A stretch of DNA of 64,000 nucleotides from Psococerastis gibbosa (taxonomy: Eukaryota; Arthropoda; Insecta; Psocodea; Psocidae), in the NCBI GenBank assembly GCA_963971405.1, contig OZ020487.1, positions 7,909,344 to 7,973,343 on the forward strand, in the 5' to 3' direction. The notes under the pieces were generated by a model. That model searched no databases and was not told where the DNA came from. It saw only the letters and a program-made list of their open reading frames with translations. A program made the position numbers and the translations under genes. Positions 1 to 10,929 of the stretch are shown piece by piece (the first letter of the stretch is position 1; each line of letters begins with the position of its first letter).

Positions 1-84
1 GCGGAGTTGATTTATTATAATATCCAAGACCAATATAAGAAGTAGGCCTAACTATACTATTGAAAGCGGTGAGCGGTTCTTTAT

Positions 85-761
85 CAGTGGCGTAGCCAGT
101 TTTCATGCAACATCAATGCATAAAGTTTGCCCGTTTACGATAGGTTTTCGAATGAGGTGGCGTTTCATTTGGTGCCCCCCCCCCCCCCGTGTTTTTGTAA
201 AATAGTAGAAAATTGGAAAGCCGTCCTCATGGACGTACGCATCTTCTAATTAGGGACATGATCTTAATTTCCCCACCCGGGGGTCGGGGGCCTGAAGGGG
301 GAAGGGTTCTGAAAAAATAGGCCTGAAATTGTGGAGTTATACACATTTTGATGTATATATTATACGTCTTGTAACCTATTCTAATAATGTTTAGGTTTTA
401 CAGCCGGAGAATAGTAGACCTAATGCAAGAAACGGGGGCCCGGAGGTCTGCCCCGGGGGAATTATTTTGAAAAAGAATGGGCCCAAAATAGTGGAATTTA
501 CGCACTTTGAAAGCGGTTATGCTCATATTTTACAAATGAAGAATATTCCAGCTAGCAAGGGGGGCCCGGGGGCTACCGTGGGGAATGTTTTTTAAAAGAT
601 AGGCCTGAAATAAATTGTCGGCAAAAAAAAATTGATTTTGCAGACGATAACATTATTAACAAAACTGGAAACAGGGGGAACGGGGTCTCCCCGGGGATTT
701 GTTTTGAATAAATATCGGGGTCTGGACCCCGCTGACCCCCCCCCCCCTGGCTACGCCACTG
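85..761. mobile_element. hAT-like non-autonomous element, 677 bp, perfect 8-bp TSD
   Basis: The ends are a perfect 15-bp inverted repeat, CAGTGGCGTAGCCAG at the left and its inverse at 747-761. The flanks are an exact 8-bp duplication, TTCTTTAT, at 77-84 and 762-769. An 8-bp duplication with a terminal CAG is typical of the hAT superfamily; assignment rests on that alone because there is no transposase. C runs lie just inside both ends. The interior is built from 90-130 bp subrepeats of the type GGGGCCCGGGGGTCTCCCC followed by an AT-rich stretch and ACGCATTTTGA. Confidence 0.85.
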
Positions 762-769
762 TTCTTTAT

Positions 770-1972
770 AGAATACAATTTAATACACCCCTGCATTAAA
801 GTCGTCAGCCGTACACCTGTGATAAGAACAACGTGCTCCTTGAACCATCTGCCAAAATATTAGTGGGGAGGGGGCAGGGACAGGCCATATCGAAAAACAG
901 CGCTCTCCGGCAATATCATTCTACAGCAGTCTGTCGCGAGACGCTGTAAGGGACGCTGCATCGAGGGCGTTGCTACAATCAGCCGCAGCGCACGTAAAAC
1001 TTCGCGGCGTCTTCCGACAACAGCGTTACAATTGAAATTTTTTTTTTTTTAAAATCCAATCTAACATTTCTTAGACCTAGGCTAACTGCGGTAATGTTCA
1101 CAGACAAGAATTCTGCGATTTCTTTCCTTTCTCTAAAATCAAAATCATCTTGAAATTCCAATGTTGGGAGGAATCCAAGGAGCGGGCAAGCTAATTTTAG
1201 CTGAATTATCTGTTGGGATGCTTTTATAAATTGGTCGGCTCGTGCGGTGACAAAAATTGTTGGTTGTGCGTGTGTGTTTTGTGTTTTTTATGCTCGGGAA
1301 ATGATGTGAATAGTTGTTCGCGTTCAGTTTTAGCCCGTTTCGAAGGGTTTTATTTTTGTGTTGAATACGGTATCCTCCGATTTGCGGCTAATTCTTTGCT
1401 GAGATCTGCTGGACCATAGAGATTGTTCGCTGCTTAATGTAAGCCAGTCTGCCTTATATTGTACTTACTGCATGTAGGCCTGCACAATAGGCTTTCCCCG
1501 GCAACAGGAATTTTCACTACCGGTACATATATAGGTTGCCAAGAATGCTGAACTTTTTATTGGTTTGTTAGCTGTGCAGACGTACGGTACCATAACTTTA
1601 GTTTAGTGGGAAATGTGACGAAAGAAAACTTCTAAAATAGACGCGTGTCAGTTGCTGATTTACGAATTACGACAACCAATGGCAAAAATTGTTGCTGACA
1701 TATAGCTTAATTTAAACTAACTGAAAATAGCCCCTATGCCCGGTGGATGCCATCGAGAACCTTATTGTCGGTTTACCGTATACCAAACTTTAAACGCAGC
1801 CTAAGACTATGACCAAGAAAAGTGGTTCTCTTTTGGTTGTGTGGCTATGTAAGGTAATTTTATAGTTTATAGGGAACTTGGTCGAAAGTGTCGCGCTAAA
1901 CCTAAATTGATTTATTGTACATACTGAACAGGGGGTGAGCTGCAGGATAATATGAGGGGGATCACAGGTGCA
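770..1972. other. No supported feature
   Basis: AT-rich sequence with short chance reading frames on both strands. I recognise no domain, tRNA, repeat end or promoter. Confidence 0.5.
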
Positions 1973-1980
1973 CCTGCCAT

Positions 1981-2195
1981 CAGGGGCGTAAAGTTGGGGG
2001 GGGGGGGGGCACGGTTCAACTAGACCCCCAGGTCCTTTTGGGGGGCTTTGCCCCAGCTATACTTTACAACTATTAAAATGCCTAAAACCCTACTATTTTG
2101 CTCTTATATTTTCAATTTCTCCTTATCCTGCCTGATGACGTCATAAGGTCTACTTAGTTTTGCCCCCGCCATCATTCTACAACTTTACGCCTCTG
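1981..2195. mobile_element. Short hAT-like element, 215 bp, perfect 8-bp TSD
   Basis: Terminal repeats CAGGGGCGTAAAGTTG and the inverse of CAGAGGCGTAAAGTTG match at 15 of 16 positions. CCTGCCAT is duplicated exactly at 1973-1980 and 2196-2203. A G run lies directly inside the left end. The interior is closely related to the element at 54400-54690 and its right end to the fragment ending at 6088. Confidence 0.85.
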
Positions 2196-2246
2196 CCTGC
2201 CATGGCAGCTATAGCGAAAACGTAACGTAACCAGATGGTGTCTTAC

Positions 2247-2690
2247 TTACTTTTTCGTGTCCAGGCGAACATCCCAAAATCGGGTGAAGCCGTAGGCAGC
2301 ACTGTTGGTCTGCCATAGGTCATCCCTCGTGCATTGGACCGGACATAAGCTGCACTGGAACAGGTGGTCCATATCCTGCCTCTGACCACACGAGCACATG
2401 GTGTTGCTTTCGTCTGTCTGGCCCCATCTCGCCCTATTGCTTTTCACAGGGGCTGCGCCGGAGCGGAGGTGGTTCAGCACCGCCCACGTTCTCCATTTAA
2501 AGTGGATCCCGGTGGTGCTGACGGGCGCGGGTGGGTACCAGGTTGGAGGTTCCAGGTACCAGGTGTAAATATAGCAGAGATTATAACGAATAAGCATAAT
2601 CGGAGGGTGTGGTAGCAAGTCTGGCGATGCAGGCTTGTCTAGAAAAAGCCACAGTAACCCGAGAATGGCTATGTGACGGGCCGCCACTAT
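2247..2690 (-). mobile_element. LINE ORF2 C-terminal fragment
   Basis: The frame ends at 2247 on the minus strand. Its last ~90 residues have the layout of a non-LTR retrotransposon ORF2 C-terminus: a WAVLNHLRSG segment, then a Cys-Gly/His/Cys knuckle (CSCGQRQDMDHLFQC), then a short FW-containing tail. The stop is followed by an AAAAAGTAAGTAAG-type 3' end. Nothing upstream of about 2690 can be read as reverse transcriptase, so the copy is 5'-truncated. The clade cannot be fixed from this piece. The overlapping plus-strand frame at 2364-2615 is a shadow. Confidence 0.65.
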
Positions 2691-2839
2691 AAATAAGCAA
2701 CCACTACTGGGGCACTCTTTTGCCCTGGGGTTGGGAAACTGGCCTCAAAGGCGGAGGAACTCAATGAAGAGTCAACGGCATAATGATGTAGAAGGCCACG
2801 GAAAACGACTGCATTACAATTCTCAGTACAGTCATCGAG

Positions 2840-3093
2840 GACTCGTATCTGTACTTGGTTAAGTCATGCGGTCGCCTGTTTCATTGCGTCAATGGTAAGC
2901 TTGTCTCAGCTTTTCCATTATCGCTTGTAGCCGGTGTAGGTTGACATCGAGAACGTACACCTTTTTGCCAATAGCCAAAAATTCATACGGAAACAATACA
3001 AAAATAATGTCCAAAATCCATGTGGTCGTTGGCATTGGACAAGGGACCTATGGGCCACTATATTGCAAGTAGGCCTGGGTCCATAAAAAGTCT
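2840..3093 (+). repeat. SINE-like family C copy (GCATTGGACAAGGGACC)
   Basis: Shares a long body with 35497-35742 (same strand) and with 13765-13863, 36386-36635 and 57116-57275 (opposite strand). Landmarks are CATTATCGCTTGTAGCCGG, TTTGCCAATRGCCAAAAAT, GTCGTTGGCATTGGACAAGG and a terminal GGTCCATAAAAA. The simple A-rich end suggests a retroposed 3' end. No intact pol III boxes are visible in this copy. Confidence 0.65.
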
Positions 3094-3263
3094 GTACCGT
3101 AAATAAAATGATTCACTTCACAGTCATCATGACTAAGTATACATACATTTGAAACTCTACATAATTGTCTTCCTGCTCTTGGGTAGTCCGAAGTACGTTT
3201 CGTATATGTAAAATTGCCATGATAATCGCCAATCTTCGATAGAAGAGGCATAGACATAGAGTC

Positions 3264-3475
3264 AGGACATGTAGCGTAGTGGTACGGACTCTGACTTTCA
3301 CCCGAAAGGTTGTTGGTTCGAGTCCCACACTGGCTACATTTTCTGGCCATGCTTCGGAGGGCATGTAAAGCATGCGGTCCCGGGCCTTCCTAGTTGAGTG
3401 TAAGAGAGGGCTTTATAGCCCTAACTCCGCTAGGTAGGCTTAGTAATAGAAACAATAAAAAGCCCTTATTTATTT
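3264..3475 (+). repeat. tRNA-derived SINE, family A, near full length
   Basis: A box A-like GTAGCGTAGTGG lies at 3271-3282 and a perfect box B GGTTCGAGTCC at 3315-3325, with spacing suited to an internal pol III promoter. The body (CCATGCTTCGGAGGGCATG, AGTTGAGTGTAAGAGAGGG, CCCTAACTCCGCTAGG) ends in an A-rich and TTTA-rich tail. Other copies lie at 37313, 37781, 48915/49254, 57581, 57671 and 59112. Antisense protein-like frames here (3048-3373) are artefacts of the repeat. Confidence 0.85.
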
Positions 3476-3479
3476 ATAT

Positions 3480-4170
3480 ATACGAAGCAGAAGAATAAGA
3501 TGTTTCTTTACGATGCAAGCCTATAGCCTCTTGCATTGAAAAGGGTCCGGTAAGGTTTCCTCCAAAAAAGGTTTGGAGCCTTAAGAATGTTACCAGTTCT
3601 TTGACAATATTCGCCCTAGAACGGCTGTTTCGTCAGTGGCAGAGCTGGGGAATATCGACAGGTATAAGCACAAAGCAAGGCGTCTTTCTTTATTCACGTT
3701 GCATCTTTCCTAAAGTGACTCCTTCTCATCTCTTCTTTTCACTGCCTTTGACATCCTGCAATAGTTTGAATAACCCTTCATATTTCAATTTCAAGAGACT
3801 GTAGGCTATATAGGATTTTGTATAATAATGCCATATTGTGTTGTACCTTGTAGAATTTTCTATTGCATATTCATTTCCTTTAAGAAAGATAGGCCTAATA
3901 CACTTTGTTATTATTTGTGTCTCAGGACTCGTAGCTTATTTTCCAAATTATGAATTCTACCTCATCTGACTCTACAGCTAGGTCTTGATGGGCTTCGGCC
4001 TACTCGACTGCACATCTCCAGTTGTCTCAGTTTTGAACGCCGCTCCAATATCTACAGACTCCCAACTGAAGAAGGTCAGTTTCTGTTTTTTTTTTCCATT
4101 CAGGGGTTTCGTGCCTGTCTCGCTGCTATGCTTGTCATGTACATTCTACTCGATATGTTATTGTCTGTTA
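3480..4170. other. No supported feature
   Basis: Short chance frames only. No repeat boundary is recognised between the SINE and the LINE fragment that follows. Confidence 0.4.
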
Positions 4171-4179
4171 TTCCTGCAA

Positions 4180-4345
4180 TGTATCACAGCCATCATAAAC
4201 TGCGCTTTTATAACACGGACTATGTCTTCTCCATGGTCATGGAGTTTCTACCGTCTGTCGGCACTGCAATGAGTCCGAGGAAACCGCAGAACACGTGGTT
4301 GGCTACTGTCCAGCATCCACTGTGATGGGTGTGGTTAGATTGTTT
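4180..4345 (+). mobile_element. LINE ORF2 zinc-knuckle fragment
   Basis: Bases about 4249-4320 translate to TVCRHCNESEETAEHVVGYC, the CxxC...H...C knuckle found downstream of the reverse transcriptase or RNase H in arthropod LINEs. The frame is not open over the whole region, so this is a decayed fragment. A hAT-like element (4372-4657) lies directly downstream, and the LINE 3' part may resume after it. Confidence 0.55.
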
Positions 4346-4371
4346 TGGGACTGCTTGCTTCGACCAAGTAG

Positions 4372-4657
4372 CATGGCCGTATTTATGGGAGGGGGTCCAG
4401 GGGTCCGGACCCCCCCCCCGTCGTGAAAAATCCCATCATACACAGGCATTTTCGTATACTTTCACTCTGTCAATTAATCCCTTCAAAAGGTCAAATTGTT
4501 CTGTTCTTTCTATATTTCTACTTGTTGCATTTACCGAAATTCAGTTTTGCTTTCTTAAGCTCGGTATGTACACTGCTATGGTAGCTTCGGGCCTTAGGCT
4601 AGCTTATCCCGTACCTACCCCCCCCCCCCGTCGTGCAAATCTATAGTTACGGCTTTG
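4372..4657. mobile_element. hAT-like element, 286 bp, GGCCGTATTTATGGG ends
   Basis: The left end CATGGCCGTATTTATGGG and right end TAGTTACGGCTTTG are inverted. The flanks CCAAGTAG (4364-4371) and CCAAGTCG (4658-4665) match at 7 of 8 bases. C runs followed by CGTCGTG lie inside both ends. It is the same subfamily as 18403-18913, sharing the internal TTTTCGTATACTTTC block. Confidence 0.75.
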
Positions 4658-4958
4658 CCAAGTCGTTCTGATGGACTTGCCATTGAAGGACACGACTGTT
4701 TTTGCTAACAAGGTTAAGCGACTGCTGTTATTCAACAGTTGATTGATTGGTAATGGCCATAGTATGAATGATTGATTTAGGTAGGTACACTGGTGTGATC
4801 ACAGCGCAATTATATGCTGATCCACGAGTTCCAAGACCAATGACTGCTCAACTCTCTAAATAAATAAATAAAAATAATAATTCATAGGTATTTCGTCTCT
4901 CTCTGAGTTTTTTTACACGCCACTCTCCGTTGAACATGGGTCAAAACAGATTCTTCAT

Positions 4959-5145
4959 CAAGGGTGGATTTTAGGGGTAGGGGTCTGGACCCCCCCCCCC
5001 CAAAAAAAAAATAAAATAAAGAACTTACACTAGATAATATGGGTTTACAATGGGAATTAAAAATAATAATGTTTTTTAATGTTATAATCCAATGAATCTG
5101 CCCGCTGACCCCCCCCCCCTAAATTGGACGCAAAATCCACCCTTG
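4959..5145. mobile_element. hAT-like element, CAAGGGTGGATTTT ends
   Basis: The left CAAGGGTGGATTTTAGGG is matched by an inverted AAAATCCACCCTTG at the right, with C runs inside both ends. The flanks (TTCTTCAT and TATGTCAT) agree at 5 of 8 bases, so the target duplication is decayed or overwritten by the neighbouring element at 5151. Confidence 0.6.
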
Positions 5146-5150
5146 TATGT

Positions 5151-5719
5151 CATTGGCGTAAATTCCCAAAATTTCTAGGGGGGCTTCAAGACCCCATGAC
5201 TTGGATTCATTACTCATTCACTTCTGAAGTGAGAAAGAAGAAGAAGGGGGGATCGGGGGTCTCCCCCGGAGTGAAAAATTGATAAATAGGCCCAAATTAG
5301 TGAGGTTGTACTCATATTATACCCAGAAGAAAGGGGGGCCCGAGGGTCTCCCCTGGAGTAAAAACATCGATAAATAGGCCCAAATTAGTGAGGTATTTCG
5401 CATTTTCCAAGCAGTAAAGAGTTTTTACCGATTATTAAACCTAACAAGGAGGGGGCCCCGGGGGTCTCCCCCGCGCAGAAAAATTTTGAGAAAATAAGTT
5501 TGAAATATTGGGGCTTTAAGCATTTTGAGTAATATATGTTTTGTGAAAGTACTTGGTCAATGTGTAGATTTTTTTAATGATGTCTTGCATGTAAAATAAG
5601 CATACCAATAATTAATTTCCCTATTATTGTGGATGCTATGCCTTTGTCACCAGAAATCCTGGGGGGGGGGGGTACGGGGGCTCACCCCCCCCCCCCAGGA
5701 CCCCCTATTTACGCCAATG
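5151..5719. mobile_element. hAT-like element, 569 bp, CATTGGCGTAAAT ends
   Basis: The left CATTGGCGTAAATT and the inverted right end TATTTACGCCAATG define the boundaries. The interior carries several GGGGGGCCCGAGGGTCTCCC-type subrepeats, each followed by ATAGGCCCAAATTAGTGAGG. It is the same subfamily as 42248-43196 in opposite orientation. The target duplication is not clear (TTGTATGT against ACTTATGT). Confidence 0.7.
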
Positions 5720-5931
5720 ACTTATGTATATATGTTTGTTGTCATCGATGACCGTAAGATGTAAGGTTTGTGCGTGGCTCTGAAATTGTTGCAACTGATG
5801 ATGATCTTGTGGATTTTTTGTAACTAGTAGCTCTGCTGGATATTGACTTAAGTAGTTTCAGGCTTGTGAAGCATGTTGCCATTATTGTTCTGCCTTTGTC
5901 TGAAATTCATCGGCTCTACAATGCCCTCAGC

Positions 5932-6088
5932 CAGGCGTGGATCTACGGATCTACGGCTATAGCTCCCCCCCTCCCATTAGGTTCCTCAAAATGCGTAAAA
6001 CCCCACTATTTCAGTCTTATTTTCCCCAAATTTTCTTCATGCTCGAGGCTGGGGGGGGGGGCAAAAGAAGCCCAACTTTACGCCCCTG
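5932..6088. mobile_element. hAT-like fragment
   Basis: The right end CAACTTTACGCCCCTG matches the termini of 1981-2195. The left end (CAGGCGTGGATCTACGG) is of a different type and no 8-bp duplication is found. Probably a rearranged or degraded copy. Confidence 0.5.
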
Positions 6089-6149
6089 TAGAATGTAATC
6101 CCTTCTTCCATCAGATTGTTTTCTCTTTGCCTTCTTTCTACCGCTGACA

Positions 6150-7780
6150 TTTACTATATACTATTTACTTCTTTTTCTTTTCCGTGTCTCATGACTCGTA
6201 GCTTACCTGTATTTTCCGTCTTTATGTCTTTGCTCTGTTATAAATACATATACTGTGCAGCGTTGAAATTGTAGATGTTGATAAACCCCTAAGACCTGCT
6301 GAAAAATGTTGGGATAAGGTATCAGCACTGGCACTCTGTCAAGAACAAGTCATCTAAACATTACAAGGCACCTCCCCCACCACGCTTCCTTCCACATCTT
6401 GCATCGATTTTCTTCTCCCCGAGGGCCTTAAATTTATGTTTCGCCTTTGGCTAAAGTATAGTACTACTTGTCTGATATTTCCGCACTAAGTGCAGTTATT
6501 TTGTTTCAAACTCCTTCTGTTAGAAACTTGCTCAAAGGCCATCAATGCTTTACTCTTACAGAATTTAACTTCTCCCACTCTCTTTTACTGAGTGGCAGTT
6601 AGGATACAGAATGAATTCACAAAATAATGTGCCAAGATCAAACATGTCGATTCTGAAAGACGACATTCATGTGTGTTTGTAACATACCTACGCGTACGTA
6701 CCTGCATGTCTATAAGTGCTTTTAGAGTGTTGTAGTGGCAGAATAAGAACTCTGAATCCAGGAATCCAGGTTAGGATACCTAAGTTAGGATACAGAAAGA
6801 ATTTACAAATGTGCGAAGATCAAAATATATGTATGTCAATACTAAAACATGACATTCATGTGGTGGAATAGGGGCTCTGAATCCAGGAATCCAGGTCTTT
6901 AATTGCGAGACTGAGGTGAAGGAATACAGAAACCGAGTTACTGCTCAGGGTTAAGAAACGGAAATTAATGTACTTCGGCATTGAGAAACGAAAAATATCG
7001 AATTCTGCTTGTAATAATCCATGGGAAGATAGAAAGGACTGATCAATTCAGTGCTTTGTGATAGGGAAAGTCGAGACAACCGAAATTTAACCCTTGGACA
7101 ATTATTTACCATGGATCTACTCATATTATCTGTCTACTAATTGATAAATATAGGAAAGCTTGCATGGGGTTCACAAGTATCGGTTCTTTGTTAAGTTTTC
7201 CCAGTAATTTTACACAGCATTATTTAACAAAAGATTAGTTGGACTTACAGGCAGGGTCTCACAGTCATCGAACAATTAGGGCGGAGTCCATTGTCAGGGA
7301 AAAGGGGCGACGTTTCGGGAGTGGTGAAGGACTGACGGTTTCTGTACTCAGTGCTCTTGTATTCTTCTCTGAATTATTGAGCTTAAATCCGATCCCCTTG
7401 AGAATTCGAATTACCGTTCTCCCGATTGGAAAGCAAGATATGACTCTGATAAGTGTCTACGTATACAATATGTTAGGAAAGAAATTGAAGACAATAGCAA
7501 AAGCCGATTTTGGCAGGAAAACCCATTATTTGTAGAGGCGAATGGGGGTTTTTATATCCATTAGCTCAATAATAACAGTCAATAAAGGATTTTGGTTTCA
7601 CCCCCTTCCGTTTCTTCAGTACTTGGGATTCTTTGGTATCAGAAGACACTATTGATACTATACTATAGGCCTACTATACTACAATACTATTTGATAATAT
7701 GCTATACTATACTATTCTAGCCGGGCTTAATTTGGATTGCATGGCCGAATAATTCCATAAGCATTAAAAAAACCCACTTC
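6150..7780. other. Mostly unassigned AT-rich DNA
   Basis: No gene is recognised. Two similar segments around 6600-6700 and 6775-6870 share GTTAGGATACAGAA, GACATTCATGTG and GGAATCCAGG, so part is a diverged local duplication. Bases about 7040-7160 resemble the 3' portion of the 850-bp repeat (CAGTGCTTTGTGATAGGGAA). Bases 7640-7720 are rich in ACTATACT. Confidence 0.4.
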
Positions 7781-7783
7781 TTC

Positions 7784-7863
7784 ATCTTCTTCTTCTTGTG
7801 CTTCTTCTTTTGCTGCTTCTTCTTCTTGTGCCTCTTCTTCTTGTGCTTCTTCCTCTTCTTCTA
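7784..7863. repeat. CTT-rich microsatellite
   Basis: Irregular (CTT)n with TGC interruptions. On the minus strand it is a GAA-rich run, possibly the expanded tail of a retroelement. Confidence 0.7.
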
Positions 7864-8024
7864 GACTAGCAACCCTACGGGTTTGTTGCCAACAACCTGC
7901 TCTGGGTCTTCCATTCCTATCTGACTTCCATCAGCCTTTCCCGACATCACCATTCATACCGCGATCAGACCGCAGTGAGATACAGTGCGCAGAGTGTGTC
8001 AAAAACCTGTTGTATAGGAAATAT

Positions 8025-8146
8025 CTCTTTCTTCTTCTTCCTCGGCGCTACAGCTTCGGATGAGCTTAGGTCTCTCGCAACACCTCGCTCCAGACATGAG
8101 ACATCCCAGTCCTCGGTTTTCCTCTGTCAAGCCGCCACACATCTTT
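8025..8146 (-). mobile_element. Probable LINE 3'-end fragment
   Basis: On the minus strand this translates as a short Arg/Cys-rich segment (LTEENRGLGCLMSGARCCER) running into a (GAA)n stretch. It resembles the ORF2 tail of RTE-like LINEs by pattern only; no catalytic domain is present. Confidence 0.35.
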
Positions 8147-8424
8147 TAAAGGTCACTTTCCACCTCATCTCCTCTATAATAACAAAATATCACTCCATGC
8201 TGGCAAAGGTCTCACGTCAGCGGATGAGGATGCTGCGGAGGGCATGTGGCGTAACGCAGAACGACAGGTGCAGAGACGAGAACATTCGAGAAGAAATGCG
8301 AACAACGAACGTGGTGCAAAAACCATCTAAGAGGGAGGAAGCTCAGTTGGTAGGGGCACGTGCAGAGGACTGAGGAGAGAGGCATCAGCGCTAATACGCA
8401 GAGCGGGAGAGGCAGCGGTACCTG

Positions 8425-8562
8425 CAGGCTGATCATAGCGATTATAATACCGGGGTTTATTTAATTCCCTGGTATTAAAAATGTAAACAAGATAATTTTT
8501 TAATGGAAAGGGCTATTCAAAATTTGTTGGTTTAATTAATACCAATCGCCATGATCAGCCTG
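8425..8562. mobile_element. Foldback element, CAGGCTGATC family
   Basis: The ends CAGGCTGATCATAGCGATT and AATCGCCATGATCAGCCTG are inverted. The interior contains ATTAAAAATGTAAACAAGAT, shared by all family members. It is inserted in LINE sequence. The flanks are CTG on both sides, so a short CTG duplication is possible but unproven. Confidence 0.75.
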
Positions 8563-8600
8563 CTGGACGCCGAGCACGAGGACTCCCAAAGCTCAACCTT

Positions 8601-8757
8601 CAGGCTGATCATGGCGATTGGAATGCACGTACTCCTGGGGTTTAAACAAACAAATTTTGAATAGCATTTTCCATTATAAAATTATCTTGTTTACATTTTT
8701 AATACCAGGGTTTTATATTAAGTTAACCCCAGTATTATAATCGCAATGATCAGCCTG
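8601..8757. mobile_element. Foldback element, CAGGCTGATC family
   Basis: Terminal CAGGCTGATCATGGCGATT and inverse ATCGCAATGATCAGCCTG. It lies 38 bp from the previous copy, with only LINE sequence between. The interior AAATTATCTTGTTTACATTT is inverted relative to the first copy. Confidence 0.75.
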
Positions 8758-8889
8758 CTGGAGAGAAAAATTACAAGCGACCTGCAAGAAATCGGACTCA
8801 CAAGGAAGGACGCTCAAAACAGAATCATATGGGAACGCCGCAGCGCCGCTGCCGATACTCCATGAGGAAATGGCGTGGAAAAATTAAAA

Positions 8890-9550
8890 GTAAGTCAGCG
8901 CCATGATGACTGCTTGCTACAAAATATTAAGCATGGGTCAGCAACATGGGTCGCAGCCACATTTTTCCCTTGTGAGCTACATTATATAAGGGGTTGTGAT
9001 TTTTACTATTTGTTTTAAGGGATTTTCTTCTGTTTTCAGGTCATGGGGGTAACAGAGGACGTTCGGTGAACGGGCAATGCCGTTCGTATCGTCAGAACGG
9101 GCGTCCTGACCCCAATAACTCATGACTCAGCCAACGTACCAAGGGAACACCACATTCTGTAAGTCTCTTTTTTCTAGATGTGATTACTGGAGACTCGCTG
9201 AAAATAAACACCATTATGGCAATATTAAAAAAACTTTACTGATGCTGCCAATGTAGCCTATAAGGCCAGGTACACATGGACGTTCGATGCCAGCGCCAGA
9301 GTTGGGAGTTGGTTGGTGCGAAACGCGAAACTACAGAGTCTACTCCAGAAGATTTCTGGTTAGCTAGCGTGTGGAGGGGAAAACCTACGTAAGGTCAGCG
9401 TCAAGCGAGCGACAGAAATCTGCTGAAAACTAAAAAAACTACCTACGGAAAACCCCATGGGGCTTTGCAACAACCCAATTACTCTAATGACAAATTTTTC
9501 AGCGTCTGATGCCGGTGTCGAACGCCCGAATGTAACGGGGCCTAAATGAA
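8890..9550. other. No supported feature
   Basis: Unassigned sequence. No domain, repeat end or structured element was recognised. Confidence 0.4.
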
Positions 9551-9932
9551 ACTATACCGATTATTTTCAATCTTAACCTGGGATTAAAAATGTAAACAAG
9601 ACAAGCACGTAGCTAGGATTTTATTTCGGGGGGGGGGGGGAACTACCAGTAAAACGGCGGGTCCGCCCCCCCCCTGAAATTTTTAATAATTTACAAGCAA
9701 AAACACACAGCTTTAGTCAGAGGCGGTCCCAGACCTCATAATAGGGGGAGGCACTTGTCAGTAGCGTAACGATAGGTTTTCGAAGTGGGCCATCCACTCA
9801 TTCTCATAAAAGTGTATAAAATGAGGAAAGCCGTTCTCATGGACTTACGCAGCCTTTACATTAATGACGTTATAGTGTCATTTGCGCATGAGCCAGAGGG
9901 TTCGGAGGATATGAAGGGGGCCCGGGGGTAAT

Positions 9933-9965
<33 letters not shown>

Positions 9966-10541
9966 AGGGCTGAAATATTGGGGTATTACTCATTTTTAGA
10001 GCAATAAGGTTTCTATATTACAGAGAATCAATCAAATTGTGCACAAGGGGGGCCCAGAGGTCTCCCCCGGGAGAATTGTTTTTTGAAAAATAGGGGGGTT
10101 TTACGCATTTTGAGTGCAGTTACCACTTGGATTTTAGAGGCAAAGAATATAACTGCCTTCCAAAAGGGGGGGGATGTCGCTGCGTCCGCCCCTGGTTTTA
10201 GTATTTTAAGAGGGAGAAAAAAGTACAGGTGAAACATTAAACTGAACAATGCAAGGATAAAAAAGTGTGATCTCTACCATCTCTAAAGAATATTGAATTT
10301 AAAAATTACTTTTATCAATAAATCAGCTCCATAATAATATATACCAAAAATTCATTTCACTCATTTACAATAATAATATCTTTTTTTCTTTTTTTACATT
10401 TCGAGGGGGGCTTTAGCCCCCAAAGCCCCTCCCTGGCTACAAGCCTGAAACAAGATAATTTTGAAATGGTAAGTGCTATTCAACATGGTTTTGTTTACAT
10501 TCTCAACTCCATGAATAGGTTAATACTAAACGGCATAGTAT
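9551..10541. mobile_element. Foldback-family copy interrupted by a hAT-like element
   Basis: The left part (9551-9601, GGATTAAAAATGTAAACAAG) and right part (10448-10541, ending CTAAACGGCATAG) are halves of one copy. The closest relative is 12196-12335. The hAT-like insertion at 9602-10447 separates them. Confidence 0.65.
9602..10447. mobile_element. hAT-like element, 846 bp, perfect 8-bp TSD
   Basis: The ends CAAGCACGTAGCTAGG and CCCTGGCTACAAGCCTG are imperfect inverted repeats. AAACAAGA is duplicated exactly at 9594-9601 and 10448-10455. The interior includes G and C runs, a 28-bp T run (about 9934-9961) and GGGGGGCCC-type subrepeats. Bases 9719-9785 (AGAGGCGGTCCCAGACCTC) are shared with 15717-15785, inside an element with different termini. 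Confidence 0.8.
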
Positions 10542-10578
10542 AGGCCCGCAACTGTACACTATATGTTAATTCGATGGT

Positions 10579-10926
10579 CAGCAGCCTGATCATGGCGATT
10601 ATAATACCAGTATTTATTTAATCCCCTGGTATTAAAAATGTAAGCAAACAAATTTTGAATAGCACTTTCCAATATAAAATTATCTTGTTTACATTTTTAA
10701 TACCAGAGGATTAAACAAGGACGGATACAGGGACAGCTGCCCCCCCCCCCAAAAAAAAATGGTAAATCTATTGTAAATTAAGTTATTACGCTCTAATTTA
10801 GTCGACCCTACATATGTTTTACCTATTTTGACCCTCAGCTACCCCCGCCCCTCCCCAAAAACGGGCTGGATCCGTCCCTGGGATTAAATAAATACCGGTA
10901 TTTTAATCGCCATGATGAGGCTGCTG
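10579..10926. mobile_element. Foldback element, CAGCAGCCTGATC ends, with nested hAT-like insertion
   Basis: The ends CAGCAGCCTGATCATGGCG and CGCCATGATGAGGCTGCTG are inverted. The interior has the family block ATTAAAAATGTAAGCAAAC and its inverse. A 165-bp hAT-like element is inserted at 10716-10880. Confidence 0.75.
10716..10880. mobile_element. hAT-like element, 165 bp, perfect 8-bp TSD
   Basis: The ends CAAGGACGGATACAGG and the inverse of CAGGGACGGATCCAGC match at 13 of 16 positions. GGATTAAA is duplicated exactly at 10708-10715 and 10881-10888. A C run follows the left end. It is younger than the foldback element it sits in. Confidence 0.85.
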
Positions 10927-10929
10927 ATG

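Larger units (their letters stand above)
8205..8890 (+). mobile_element. LINE ORF2 C-terminal fragment split by two foldback elements
   Basis: The first part (8205-8424) reads MRMLRRACGVTQNDRCRDEN and continues in the style of a LINE RT C-terminal region. The second part, 8563-8600 (GRRARGLPKLN), and the third, 8758-8875 (SDLQEIGLTRKDAQNR), continue the same family pattern. Two foldback elements, 8425-8562 and 8601-8757, separate the pieces. The 3' end GGCGTGGAAAAATTAAAAGTAAG resembles 41910-41945. The coding sequence has stops and is not functional. Confidence 0.6.

Noticed and set aside
175-187. C and G runs as sequencing artefacts
   Set aside because: They recur at the same position inside the ends of many independent hAT-like copies, though exact lengths may be unreliable.
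3271-3325. Possible tRNA gene
   Set aside because: Box A and box B are present but no cloverleaf with paired acceptor stem is seen; it is the head of a SINE.
3048-3373. Minus-strand frames reading like 'PSEAWPENVASVGLEPTTFR'
   Set aside because: This is the antisense translation of SINE family A; the same peptide appears wherever the SINE occurs (also 49161-49428).
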